DNA of 21,205 bases from contig DATJBF010000066.1 of the NCBI GenBank assembly GCA_035515475.1, forward strand, positions 1 through 21,205, written 5' to 3'. This stretch comes from DATJBF01 sp035515475. Its GTDB lineage: Bacteria; Verrucomicrobiota; Verrucomicrobiia; Palsa-1439. Below, one piece after another: positions 1-6,348 of the stretch (its first letter is position 1; each line of letters starts with the position of its first letter). The notes under the pieces were generated by a model. That model was given only the letters and a program-made list of their open reading frames with translations. It had not been told where the DNA came from and did not search any database. The position numbers were made by a program, and so were the translations under genes.

Positions 1-355
1 TTTCTTTCATGATTATGCTCCTGCCATTTGACCCCAAAGTCTCACCTATCGGAGCGACTCTACTTGGAGACTTCTTTCTCTCGACGCTCCGGTCCGCTTT
101 GCATTGCGGGTCTCTCTAGTTCCATAGGCGGCTTTGAGGACGGCGGCGATGGGTTTGACGCGGCCCGTCATCAGCCCAATGCCATCCACTCGCCACGGAC
201 TCGTCCCAACGGATGTTCTCTTGAACGGCAGTGTTGCTGTTTCTTTCATCGCCAGCCATCCCTTGCTGACTACAAGCCTACATCGCGAGGCCATTTCTTG
301 ACGAGAGATTTCTTGGGGTCTCCCCATCGCGCGGGCTGCCAGTTACGGCACAGTT
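1..355. other. Stretch without a convincing gene; contains copy A of a short coding-like repeat
   Basis: Two overlapping open frames cross this stretch (28-429 plus, 46-327 minus), but neither has a recognisable domain, a ribosome binding site or a plausible composition. The minus frame contains the peptide KPIAAVLK, encoded at 133-156, which recurs at 3243-3266 with only synonymous changes (see the repeat entries). The stretch lies downstream of the HEPN-like gene on the minus strand and shows no clear terminator for it. It is probably decayed intergenic DNA. Confidence 0.4.
133..156 (-). repeat. KPIAAVLK repeat, copy A
   Basis: Read on the minus strand these 24 bases encode KPIAAVLK. Copy B at 3243-3266, also on the minus strand, encodes the same eight residues. 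The two differ at four bases, each the third position of a codon. That pattern suggests descent from a formerly translated sequence, but with only 24 bases chance cannot be excluded. Confidence 0.3.
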
Positions 356-1735
356 TTAGATGCTTATCGTCTCCGGCAGGGGATTCCATTTCGTGCAACG
401 GCCGGTGTAGCCAATCGATTTCAAAATGAGCACGTTAATAGCTGAGGCGATTAAGCTTCCATTACGCCAGTCTCCCTCGATCACTTCCGGCGAATCAACA
501 GACCAAAGTGCACCGTGAGCAACAGGGTTGCGTGCCTTCCCCCAAGCGTCTAAGCATTCTTCAAGACCCCTCAATTTGTAGTGTGCGGCGAGCCTTTCAA
601 ACTTCTCCTTTGTCCGGAGAGCTTTGGCAGTTGTGAGTAAACCCAAGAGCCGCCTGTATGCCGTTGCTTCCGGTTCTTCTGCCGTCTTCATTTTGTTGGT
701 TATCTCGTTCTGCTCCGCTGTTCTCACTCTCTCGAAGGCTTCATCCGCCTTTCGTTCCTCCTCGCTCCGTGGTGGAGGGGCGATTTGTTCGTATAAAACA
801 TCTACTAAGCCTTCAAATAGGACGGCGTGAACTAATGTTGCAAGACGAAGACTTTTGCCTCCAACAGCCCGTGTCAGATTCGTGGTCGACGAGATTTTAT
901 CAGCAATCGGCGAGTCGCAGAGGAATTCGGCCATCAACGCGATTGCGCTCGTCTCATGCTTGTTCACGAATGAGAGCGTTCCAAAGGGCGTATAGTTTGT
1001 TGTGGGATTCGGCCGAATAGGCCGGTACCGCTCAAGCCACTTGTCCCCTGGACTGAAAACTTCAATAAAAGGACGCGCCTCGATCCCAGTGACGAAGGAC
1101 AGAGCTTTAAGCAGTGACCGCCACTGCCTCATCACGTCAAATGGAGAACATTTGCGCCAATCAGATTTCGACTCAAAGAAAACTTGCGTATCCGAATCGC
1201 ATTGTTGAAAACCGAACTTGAAATACTTCGTCTCGGATCGAAAGAAATCGACCTTTGAAGAAGTCACCTTACCCCAAAACGCATTCTCCCTCGAGGTGGT
1301 TGTTAACTCGTCAGCGAAAGTGAGTTCGTAGTTTGGTAAGACACCATGCACACGCATCCATTTTCCGCGAAACTCGTCGGGAACTAGCTGGTGAATTACG
1401 TCGAAGCAATCGACTTTCCCCGACAAGCGAGTTCCCGGGGGACTTCCCTTCGAAATGTGCGCTGGAGGCACTTTGGGACAGCGAAACGCCACTATGTCTT
1501 CGGCAGTGCCCCGAACGTCCCAAAAATCCTTTCGATGAATGATTCTCGGTCGGTCATCTGAATCGAACGGACCGAACTCCGAAATTGTGATGTCGAGAAG
1601 AAATCTCGGCGACGCTATGGTGAGTATTCCATCACCCTTATGTCTCGTACCGGAGGCGCGAACTACTACGTTTTTCAGGACTAGCCGCCCCCCTCCTTTG
1701 CGAAATGCCGATGATATTTCGTCTTCTGGATTCAT
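356..1735 (-). CDS. HEPN-like protein, possible ApeA-type defence ribonuclease
   Basis: A 459-residue soluble protein with no signal peptide or membrane segment. The C-terminal third is helical and carries R402-N-P-V-A-H407 followed by G, which fits the R-x4-6-H active-site motif of HEPN ribonucleases. The layout, a long mostly beta N-terminal part followed by a C-terminal HEPN domain with an RN...HG motif, resembles the ApeA class of anti-phage abortive-infection proteins; this is a family-level guess from architecture and motif. A charged helical stretch rich in Glu and Arg (about 320-360) precedes the motif. The ATG at 1735 begins MNPED; no strong ribosome binding site is visible. Base composition looks lower in G+C than the metabolic genes further right, in keeping with an acquired gene. 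Nucleic acid target and toxicity are unknown. Confidence 0.7.
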   Translation of the reverse strand: MNPEDEISSAFRKGGGRLVLKNVVVRASGTRHKGDGILTIASPRFLLDITISEFGPFDSDDRPRIIHRKDFWDVRGTAEDIVAFRCPKVPPAHISKGSPPGTRLSGKVDCFDVIHQLVPDEFRGKWMRVHGVLPNYELTFADELTTTSRENAFWGKVTSSKVDFFRSETKYFKFGFQQCDSDTQVFFESKSDWRKCSPFDVMRQWRSLLKALSFVTGIEARPFIEVFSPGDKWLERYRPIRPNPTTNYTPFGTLSFVNKHETSAIALMAEFLCDSPIADKISSTTNLTRAVGGKSLRLATLVHAVLFEGLVDVLYEQIAPPPRSEEERKADEAFERVRTAEQNEITNKMKTAEEPEATAYRRLLGLLTTAKALRTKEKFERLAAHYKLRGLEECLDAWGKARNPVAHGALWSVDSPEVIEGDWRNGSLIASAINVLILKSIGYTGRCTKWNPLPETISI

Positions 1736-1894
1736 CTGATGAAATCTTTAAGGCGGTCGCCAAAAGGCCCTGCCGGAGCGAACTCCGCAGCATGCAAAGC
1801 TCCTCGCAGCCGGTAACCCTACCTCTCCCACCCGCTTGTCGGCGAGCAGTTTTTCGCTTTGGCAGCGCAGCGAACCGATGGTATCCTTTTCACC

Positions 1895-2095
1895 GTGATC
1901 AAGCCGCGCGAACAATATGTCGTGTCTGGCAAGGGCAAAAAAGTCGGCGTGCTGCTGCCCGTTGCCGAATACCGCAAGCTGCTGGCCGATTTGGAAGAGC
2001 TTGAAGCCATCCGCGCTTACGATGCCGCCAAAGCCTCCCGCAGCAAGTCCATTCCTTTCGAGCAGGCAAGAGCAGAACTGCGCCGGCGCAAATGA
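1895..2095 (+). CDS. Phd/YefM-like antitoxin, now orphaned
   Basis: A 66-residue protein typical of antitoxins paired with RelE/ParE toxins. It has the KPREQYVV start, a KKVGVLLPVAEYRKLL core, a helix with EELEAIRAYDAAKA, and the tail IPFEQARAEL. Family members bind their own promoter through the N-terminal fold and neutralise the toxin through the C-terminal tail. I chose GTG at 1895 because it aligns with the usual first residues of the family; a longer reading from TTG at 1859 would add 12 residues with no family resemblance. The stop overlaps the start of the toxin reading frame (ATGA at 2092), the usual translational coupling, but that toxin is cut to 19 codons. Confidence 0.75.
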   Translation: MIKPREQYVVSGKGKKVGVLLPVAEYRKLLADLEELEAIRAYDAAKASRSKSIPFEQARAELRRRK

Positions 2096-2151
2096 GCTAC
2101 CAACTCGCCATCCTCCGCCGGGCCGTAAAGGAGTTGCCGCAGTTGCCGTAG
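2092..2151 (+). pseudogene. Truncated RelE/ParE-type toxin remnant
   Basis: Beginning at the ATG that overlaps the antitoxin stop, the frame reads MSYQLAILRRAVKELPQLP and then TAG. This matches the first strand and helix expected of a RelE/ParE-superfamily toxin, such as M-S-Y-x-x-x-I-L-R-x-A-x-K-E-L-x-x-L-P. A full toxin needs about 85-95 residues. No continuation is visible in the bases after the stop, so the rest is missing rather than merely frame-shifted. The product cannot be an active ribonuclease. Confidence 0.6.
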
Positions 2152-2166
2152 TTTCGGAGTGCCGAC

Positions 2167-2472
2167 ATGAACTGCTTAGACGCACTACGACACAAGGAGT
2201 TTCGCTGGCTGGTGCTTTATCTGCGAGACACAGAGAACACAGCCAGCAGCGTGAAAGCTATCCCACGCGATGTGATTACCGATGCCGATCTTCTCCAAGG
2301 TTATTTGGAACTGTTAGGCCGAGAGAATTATCTCAAGTTGCACAAGACCGCGATTCACACCGGCCGTCTTGAGATTGATGGCATCTATGTGAACAAGACG
2401 ATTCATGTGCTGGCACGCGAGGCCGCGGATCACGAAGCTGCGGCGGAGAGACAAGCGACTCCTGAAAACTGA
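2167..2472 (+). CDS. Small hypothetical protein
   Basis: A 101-residue soluble protein that I do not recognise. It begins MNCLDALRHKEFRWLVLYLRD, is mostly helical, and ends in a charged Ala/Glu-rich tail. The start is supported by GGAG about eight bases upstream. It begins 15 bases after the toxin remnant stop, so it may be read from the antitoxin promoter. Its stop lies six bases from the end of the convergent winged-helix gene. It has no cysteine cluster, signal peptide or membrane segment. The frame has plausible codon use and no better competitor, so I think it is real. Confidence 0.55.
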   Translation: MNCLDALRHKEFRWLVLYLRDTENTASSVKAIPRDVITDADLLQGYLELLGRENYLKLHKTAIHTGRLEIDGIYVNKTIHVLAREAADHEAAAERQATPEN

Positions 2473-2478
2473 AGGCGA

Positions 2479-2712
2479 CTAAGCGCCCACCTTCTCAAGC
2501 AGACCGACAAGGGCGTTTCCAGATGCGGAGGGGGTTTCGGAGAGGCGCGTCAGTTGCATGTTGTACTTTGCGAGAATCTGCAGCACACGTTGTTCGGAGA
2601 GGCCGGTCTGACGCGCAATGCCGCCGACGGTTCGCCATGTGTACGCTGGACCGTCCAAGGCCATGAACACCTTGATCTCGTCGGGGTCTTTTACTACTTC
2701 CTTCCAACTCAT
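2479..2712 (-). CDS. Small winged-helix/HTH protein
   Basis: A 77-residue protein with one helix-turn-helix: residues about 25-50 read TWRTVGGIARQTGLSEQRVL, a typical turn between a positioning helix and a recognition helix, as in small MarR/ArsR-like winged-helix domains. The first 22 residues (EVVKDPDEIKVFMALDGP) form the preceding helix. It follows the small membrane protein gene on the same strand after 19 bases, so the two are probably co-transcribed. Possible roles are DNA binding or protein contact; the regulated target is unknown. A weak AGAGG lies about 12 bases before the ATG. Confidence 0.65.
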   Translation of the reverse strand: MSWKEVVKDPDEIKVFMALDGPAYTWRTVGGIARQTGLSEQRVLQILAKYNMQLTRLSETPSASGNALVGLLEKVGA

Positions 2713-2731
2713 AGCTATAGTTTAACCTCTA

Positions 2732-3079
2732 TTACTCGGGTTTCAAGCACTCTGATTTGACCCGTTGATGGATAATGTCTTCGATCTGGTCTTTCAAGGC
2801 CGATGGCTCGGTCTGCGGCGCGGAATGCTCCTCTTTGCCGTACAGCAGGTTCTTGGGACTGAAGATCGTGAAGCCGGTGACGATCAGCACGACCGCCGCA
2901 AAGACACCAATGATGAACAAGAAACCTTGCCACTTGTAAGCTTGGTCGAAACCCGCTGCTGTCAGTACGATGCCGAGGGTTGCTTCGACGATGAGAAGAG
3001 CCAAGACGTAGAACCCCAGCGGCGTCTGAATCTGCTTGAGAATCTTGATCCAATCAGCTTCACGTCCGGAGCGCGCCAT
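2732..3079 (-). CDS. Small membrane protein with two transmembrane segments
   Basis: A 115-residue protein with a basic, tryptophan-containing N-terminus, two hydrophobic segments at about residues 20-43 and 50-73 joined by a short loop, and a hydrophilic C-terminal tail of about 40 residues rich in Glu and Lys. With two crossings, both ends should lie on the same side of the membrane. I recognise no family. It is the first gene of a probable pair with the winged-helix gene downstream, which might make the pair a membrane component and its regulator, but nothing in the sequence shows that. The start at 3079 directly follows a promoter-like sequence. Confidence 0.6.
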   Translation of the reverse strand: MARSGREADWIKILKQIQTPLGFYVLALLIVEATLGIVLTAAGFDQAYKWQGFLFIIGVFAAVVLIVTGFTIFSPKNLLYGKEEHSAPQTEPSALKDQIEDIIHQRVKSECLKPE

Positions 3080-3085
3080 ACGCGC

Positions 3086-3114
3086 ATTTCACGCCTCTGC
3101 CGGTAACAAGTCAA
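3086..3114 (-). promoter_or_regulatory. Promoter candidate for the small membrane protein gene
   Basis: On the minus strand TTGACT (3114-3109) and TGAAAT (3091-3086) are separated by 17 bases, a good fit to a housekeeping promoter. The predicted transcription start would fall close to the ATG at 3079, implying a very short leader or a leaderless mRNA. Confidence 0.4.
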
Positions 3115-3242
3115 GTGCCGAGACAGCAACGCGGTGATGAGGGATCGGCAGCTTGACAACGCGCCCGACCGGCAACTTCACGCCGGAGCGTTTCCTTTGG
3201 CTTGGCGGAGGTCTTTGGCGGCCACGTGGAACGTGGTAAACT

Positions 3243-3300
3243 CTTGAGCACGGCAGCGATTGGTTTTGATCCCGCTCCGAGCGGGATAAACTCCGCTCGG
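3243..3300 (-). repeat. KPIAAVLK repeat, copy B, with two overlapping inverted repeats
   Basis: Bases 3243-3266 encode KPIAAVLK on the minus strand, like 133-156. Directly beside them lie two perfect inverted repeats that share bases. ATCCCGCTC and GAGCGGGAT (3269-3277 and 3279-3287) flank a single base. CCGAGCGG and CCGCTCGG (3277-3284 and 3293-3300) flank an 8-base loop. Only one hairpin can form at a time. The block sits between the [2Fe-2S] gene and the membrane protein gene and could act as a terminator-like structure or be the remains of a mobile repeat. Confidence 0.45.
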
Positions 3301-3315
3301 TGCGGATTAGCCCAC

Positions 3316-3795
3316 TCATGCTTTCGCCGCATTGGACCGAAGTTCCGCTGCGGCCCTTAAAACCGCAGCAATTGGCTTTACATATCCCGTGCAGCGGCAG
3401 ATCACGCCCGAGAGCGCTTCCTTGACGTCGGCCTCGGTCGGGCTGGGGTTCTCGTCGATCAATTCTTTCGCCGACAGGATCAGGCCGGGCGTGCAGAAAC
3501 CGCATTGGGCGCCGCCTTCGTCGAGGAACGCCTTTTGCAGCGGGTGCATCGTGCCGTCCTTGTTGCCGACGCCTTCGATGGTCACGATCTTCTTGCCCTG
3601 GCAATGGGCGGCCAGGACGACGCAGGAGTTGACCGTGCGCCCGTTCAGCAACACGGCGCAGATACCGCAATCGCCATTCGAGCAGCCCACCTTGACGCCC
3701 GAGTAGCCTTCGCGCCGGAGGATGTCCAGCAGTGTATCCGTCGGCTGACAGATGAAGTCCTTCGGTTCCTCGTTGACCGTGACGTGCAAATTCAT
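3316..3795 (-). CDS. [2Fe-2S] subunit of a molybdenum hydroxylase (XdhC/CoxS family)
   Basis: A 159-residue protein of normal length for the small iron-sulfur subunit of xanthine dehydrogenase/CO dehydrogenase-type enzymes, which passes electrons from the molybdenum site to FAD. The N-terminal plant-ferredoxin-like domain has C38, C43, C46 and C58; the C-terminal helical domain has C98, C101, C133 and C135 (CGFC and CRC). All eight cluster ligands are therefore present. The start is fixed by AAGGGAG six bases upstream of the ATG. The FAD-type subunit gene lies upstream on the same strand, separated by a repeat element. No molybdopterin-binding large subunit is in the window. The C-terminus GYVKPIAAVLR resembles the local KPIAAVLK repeat, but this sequence is also ordinary for the family. 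Confidence 0.93.
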   Translation of the reverse strand: MNLHVTVNEEPKDFICQPTDTLLDILRREGYSGVKVGCSNGDCGICAVLLNGRTVNSCVVLAAHCQGKKIVTIEGVGNKDGTMHPLQKAFLDEGGAQCGFCTPGLILSAKELIDENPSPTEADVKEALSGVICRCTGYVKPIAAVLRAAAELRSNAAKA

Positions 3796-3801
3796 GGACG
3801 G

Positions 3802-3817
3802 CTCCCTTCGGGAAAAT
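3802..3817 (-). promoter_or_regulatory. Ribosome binding site inside a small hairpin (first of two identical copies)
   Basis: On the minus strand the sequence ATTTTCCCGAAGGGAG ends six bases before the ATG of the [2Fe-2S] gene. The same 16 bases occur at 6179-6194 before the aldolase gene at the same distance. TCCC and GGGA can pair around GAA, which would partly hide the Shine-Dalgarno bases. Confidence 0.55.
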
Positions 3818-3954
3818 CCGAAATGCGAAATGCGAAATACGAAACAAATCCGAAATGCGAATCTTCAAAACACTCAGTCCCAAGGTCGTGTTTCAAATTT
3901 GCCGTTTCTGTCATTCGTGCTTCCTTCGAGTTTCGATATTCGTGCTTCGGATTT
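3814..3954. repeat. 141-bp dispersed-repeat-like element with inverted ends
   Basis: The element is bounded by AAATCCGAA (3814-3822) and its exact inverse TTCGGATTT (3946-3954). Inside are tandem 7-mers of the form GAAATGC (3820-3840), a second AAATCCGAA (3846-3854), and several CGAAA-like words on both strands. Codon structure is absent and the composition is lower in G+C than the flanks. One end lies on the stop codon of the FAD-type subunit gene and the other ends about 20 bases before the [2Fe-2S] gene. I recall similar AAATCCGAA-rich blocks from genomes of Planctomycetes and Verrucomicrobia, where they look like nonautonomous repeats; I could not check this here. Confidence 0.6.
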
Positions 3955-4822
3955 AGAGCTCCTTGCCCTTCGCGTTGCGGTACGCTTCGGCCAACGCCCG
4001 GCGCGCCAGCACGCCACTGATCAATTTCCGGTACTGCGCGCTGCCGCGTCCGTCCGAGACGGGCTGAATCAGATCGGCCACCTTCGCGCACACCGATTCC
4101 ACCAGTGCCACATCAAGTGGTTTGCCGGTCAGCTCCTGTTCCAGCGTCGACAAGCGTATCGGAGTGGGCAGTCCGCCGCCCACCGCGAGACGCGCGTCGA
4201 CGCATTTCTTGCCAGCCATCTTGAGGACTGCGACCACGTGTAATATCGCCACGGCGTCGCCATCGGTCAATGCCAAACGTTGCAGGCTGGCGCCCACCTC
4301 TCCGCCGAGCACTTTCGCCGAAAACTCCACCGCGATCTCCTGATTGCTCAACACGGCGCGATTCTCCCGCGAAAAGAACTGCGCCAACGGCACCACCCGT
4401 TTCTGCTTGCCGCGCACCGTCACCTGCGTGTCCAACGCCACCAACGCCGTCAGCAAATCGAAATACGTCGCGTAGCCGAACACCACGTCCTGCAACGTCG
4501 TCGCGTTGCGCTGGATCCGCGTCGAGTACGCCCGCGCCGCCTTGGGCACCAAGCCGTTCAGCACCTCGTTCAACTCCTTCGAGGCCACGATCTGTTGGAA
4601 CGTCGCCGTCCCGCCAATGGCGAGTTTCTTGCCGTCGACTCTCACATAATCGAGTTCGACCGCTGAGATATCCACCAGGCACGTCGCCGCGCGCAGTTTG
4701 CTGGAGATCAGATGGAACGCGCCCGTCACCGGCACGGGGACCTGCTCATCGTTCCGTCCGAGCTTCTTCAGCGCGTCACGAAGATCTTTCGGATAATAAT
4801 ATTCCTGAACCGTCGCAGCCAT
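3953..4822 (-). CDS. FAD-binding-type subunit of a molybdenum hydroxylase (XdhB/CoxM-like), motifs degenerate
   Basis: A 289-residue protein of usual length for the medium subunit of xanthine dehydrogenase/CO dehydrogenase-type enzymes. It has the family start (YYYPKDLRDALKKL), LVDISAVELDYV, IGGTATFQQI and a C-terminal domain with AVGGGLPTPIRLSTLEQEL and DGRGSAQYRKLISGVLARRAL. Two places usually involved in FAD pyrophosphate binding look altered. The AGGTDL-type loop reads VTGAFHLI (about 32-39), and the GG-N loop after QRNATTL lacks the double glycine. FAD binding is therefore uncertain. ATG at 4822 has GGACAGG just upstream; ATG at 4864 would add 14 residues and is also possible. The gene precedes the [2Fe-2S] subunit gene, as in many operons of this family, but no large subunit is present. 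Confidence 0.85.
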   Translation of the reverse strand: MAATVQEYYYPKDLRDALKKLGRNDEQVPVPVTGAFHLISSKLRAATCLVDISAVELDYVRVDGKKLAIGGTATFQQIVASKELNEVLNGLVPKAARAYSTRIQRNATTLQDVVFGYATYFDLLTALVALDTQVTVRGKQKRVVPLAQFFSRENRAVLSNQEIAVEFSAKVLGGEVGASLQRLALTDGDAVAILHVVAVLKMAGKKCVDARLAVGGGLPTPIRLSTLEQELTGKPLDVALVESVCAKVADLIQPVSDGRGSAQYRKLISGVLARRALAEAYRNAKGKEL

Positions 4823-4916
4823 TACCTGTCCGTTCTCAGCTCGACTGGGTAAAAGTCGGGGCATAACCTACCCGGCACACCGTTTCTTTACCAGATTTTT
4901 TTTGGGCTCCGGAACC

Positions 4917-5036
4917 TCATGCGAGCAGGCCGATAATCGCCACCAGGATCATGATCTCCACCAAGGTAAACGCCTGCAAAGTCTTTTCCTTGGCGCTCGC
5001 GCTGGCATGCCGAACGGCCACTTTCAGCGGATTCAT
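4917..5036 (-). pseudogene. Truncated prepilin/pseudopilin N-terminus
   Basis: The frame encodes 39 residues ending QAFTLVEIMILVAIIGLLA followed by TGA. This is the complete class III signal: a basic leader, cleavage before Phe, Glu at +5, and the start of the conserved hydrophobic helix. Real pseudopilins continue with AAIAIPNF-like residues and a globular domain of more than 80 residues, which are absent. The next gene starts 50-100 bases downstream. The open frame continues upstream to 5189, but that part has no pilin character. It is probably the 5-prime stub of a pseudopilin gene whose remainder was deleted, possibly when the hydroxylase genes arrived. Confidence 0.65.
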
Positions 5037-5185
5037 AACGGCGGTGCGGGAGGCAGCATCCATTCCTCCGCGCCGCAAATTGACCCGATCGCGCGCGGAT
5101 TGAGCCACATTTTCCCGATCGACGTGCGGCTCGCGTTCAAGAATGCACACGCGATGGCGGGCCAGATCGCGCGTGAGATCGCTTC

Positions 5186-6172
5186 TCACACGTCGGTCAT
5201 GACGCGGTCGTAGAACGCCACATAATCGTCCGGCGTCGGCCCGGCGCGGAAGCTCATCGCCGTTCGGGGATGCATGTTCATCTGGCCGGTGATGTGGTAC
5301 GGAATCGACGGCCCCCAGTCGAACTGTTTCTTCATCGGCAGGATGGTGTGCTGGATGACCTCCAACACGGGACGGAGTTTGAACTTGGGATTACGCAGGA
5401 ACCCGAGCAACAGTTCCATCGGACAATTCCCCGCACCGCGTCCCAGCCCCATCATCGTGGCATCGACCCGGTTGCAGCCGAGGATGATCGCCTCGATGGT
5501 GTTGGCAAACGCCAGTTGCAGGTTGTTGTGCGCGTGGATGCCGACCTCCTTGCCCTTGCCTTCGACGGCCTTGGCGTACTTGCGGACGAGATGGTCGATC
5601 TGCTCGCGGTAGAGATTACCGAAGCTGTCCACAACCACCATGGCGCTGATCGGCGTCTTGACGGCCAGTTGCAGGACGGTGTCGATTTCCGCGTCCTGCA
5701 CGACCGAGACCGCCATGAGATTCAGCGTTGTCTCGTACCCCAGTTCGTGGCAGTGATGGATCATCTCCACCGCCTCGGAAATCTGGGTGGCGTAACAAGC
5801 CACCCGAATCATCGAAAGCACGCTGTCCTTGGCCGCAACGATCTGGTGTTTCCAGTCGCTCTTCCCGCCGGCATCGGCCATGGCCGCCAGCTTCAATCCC
5901 GGCGCCTGCTTCTTGTGGTCCCCCACAATCCGCCGTAGATATTCCTCTTCGCAATGCCGCGACGGCCCGTACTTGTCCCCCGGAAACTGCTGGGGCGAGT
6001 TTTTGTAGCCGATTTCCATGTAATCGAGCCCGGCGGCGACGCAAGCCTCATACACGGCCTTCACCTGATCATCGGTAAACTGCGAGTCATTGATCAGACC
6101 GCCGTCGCGGATGGTGCAATCCAACACCCGCAACTGGGGCCGATACGTGATCCATGGTGCTTTGTCAGTCAT
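5186..6172 (-). CDS. DRE-TIM metallolyase, HMGL-like / 4-hydroxy-2-oxovalerate aldolase-like
   Basis: A 328-residue TIM-barrel lyase/aldolase. It has the DRE-type motif DCTIRDGG (18-25), with Arg22 and Asp23 at the catalytic and metal positions, and the second metal motif HAHNN (213-217; His213 and His215). It also has GLGRGAGN (242-249), which closes the active site in 4-hydroxy-2-oxovalerate aldolase-type enzymes. Family members cleave or form a carbon-carbon bond next to a keto acid using a divalent metal. The DCTIRDGG spelling and the C-terminal region point to the aldolase-like branch rather than isopropylmalate or homocitrate synthase; the substrate cannot be named. ATG at 6172 is preferred over the longer frame (to 6340) because AAGGGAG lies six bases upstream. 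No acetaldehyde dehydrogenase partner is nearby. Confidence 0.85.
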   Translation of the reverse strand: MTDKAPWITYRPQLRVLDCTIRDGGLINDSQFTDDQVKAVYEACVAAGLDYMEIGYKNSPQQFPGDKYGPSRHCEEEYLRRIVGDHKKQAPGLKLAAMADAGGKSDWKHQIVAAKDSVLSMIRVACYATQISEAVEMIHHCHELGYETTLNLMAVSVVQDAEIDTVLQLAVKTPISAMVVVDSFGNLYREQIDHLVRKYAKAVEGKGKEVGIHAHNNLQLAFANTIEAIILGCNRVDATMMGLGRGAGNCPMELLLGFLRNPKFKLRPVLEVIQHTILPMKKQFDWGPSIPYHITGQMNMHPRTAMSFRAGPTPDDYVAFYDRVMTDV

Positions 6173-6178
6173 GACGAA

Positions 6179-6194
6179 CTCCCTTCGGGAAAAT
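6179..6194 (-). promoter_or_regulatory. Ribosome binding site inside a small hairpin (second identical copy)
   Basis: The 16 bases are identical to 3802-3817 and again sit six bases before a start codon, here that of the aldolase gene. Unlike the first copy, no AAATCCGAA repeat adjoins it, so the sharing is limited to this translation-initiation block. Confidence 0.55.
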
Positions 6195-6202
6195 GGAGCT
6201 AC

Positions 6203-6232
6203 GAGATAACGGCGAGTCCGCCCCCCTGTCAA
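6203..6232 (-). promoter_or_regulatory. Promoter candidate for the aldolase gene
   Basis: A perfect TTGACA (6232-6227, minus strand) is followed after 18 bases by TATCTC (6208-6203), which matches the -10 consensus only in its first half. It lies about 30 bases upstream of the start codon and downstream of the DUF1326 hairpin, where a promoter is expected. Confidence 0.3.
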
Positions 6233-6294
6233 GGCTTTGTCGGAGCGACCCGGCGGCCCGGTTTCCGCCGGCCTTCCGTCGCGGCTGCCTGAGA

Positions 6295-6327
6295 CAAGCG
6301 CGGCGCTCGTGAAAGCGCCGCGCCTTG
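6295..6327 (-). terminator. Strong hairpin downstream of the DUF1326 gene
   Basis: GCGCGGCGCT (6298-6307) and AGCGCCGCGC (6314-6323) form a perfect 10-bp stem around six bases, extended by CAA/TTG at 6295-6297 and 6325-6327 across one bulged base. It begins about 20 bases past the stop of the DUF1326 gene on the minus strand. There is no proper T-tract, only TTGTCT, so it may be a transcript-end stabiliser rather than a classical terminator. Confidence 0.5.
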
Positions 6328-6348
6328 CTCGTCCGGACACCGGACCGT

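Noticed and set aside
3355..3378. Third KPIAAVL(R) copy at the end of the [2Fe-2S] subunit gene, as another copy of the dispersed repeat
   Set aside because: Iron-sulfur subunits of this family commonly end with a CRCTGY-V/Q-K/N-x-x-x-AV pattern, so this match is explained by the protein family. The base sequence also differs more than between copies A and B.
3089..3883. 264-residue minus-strand open frame across the [2Fe-2S] gene
   Set aside because: It is a shadow in another frame: arginine- and proline-rich, without domains, while the overlapping 159-residue frame has all eight cluster cysteines.
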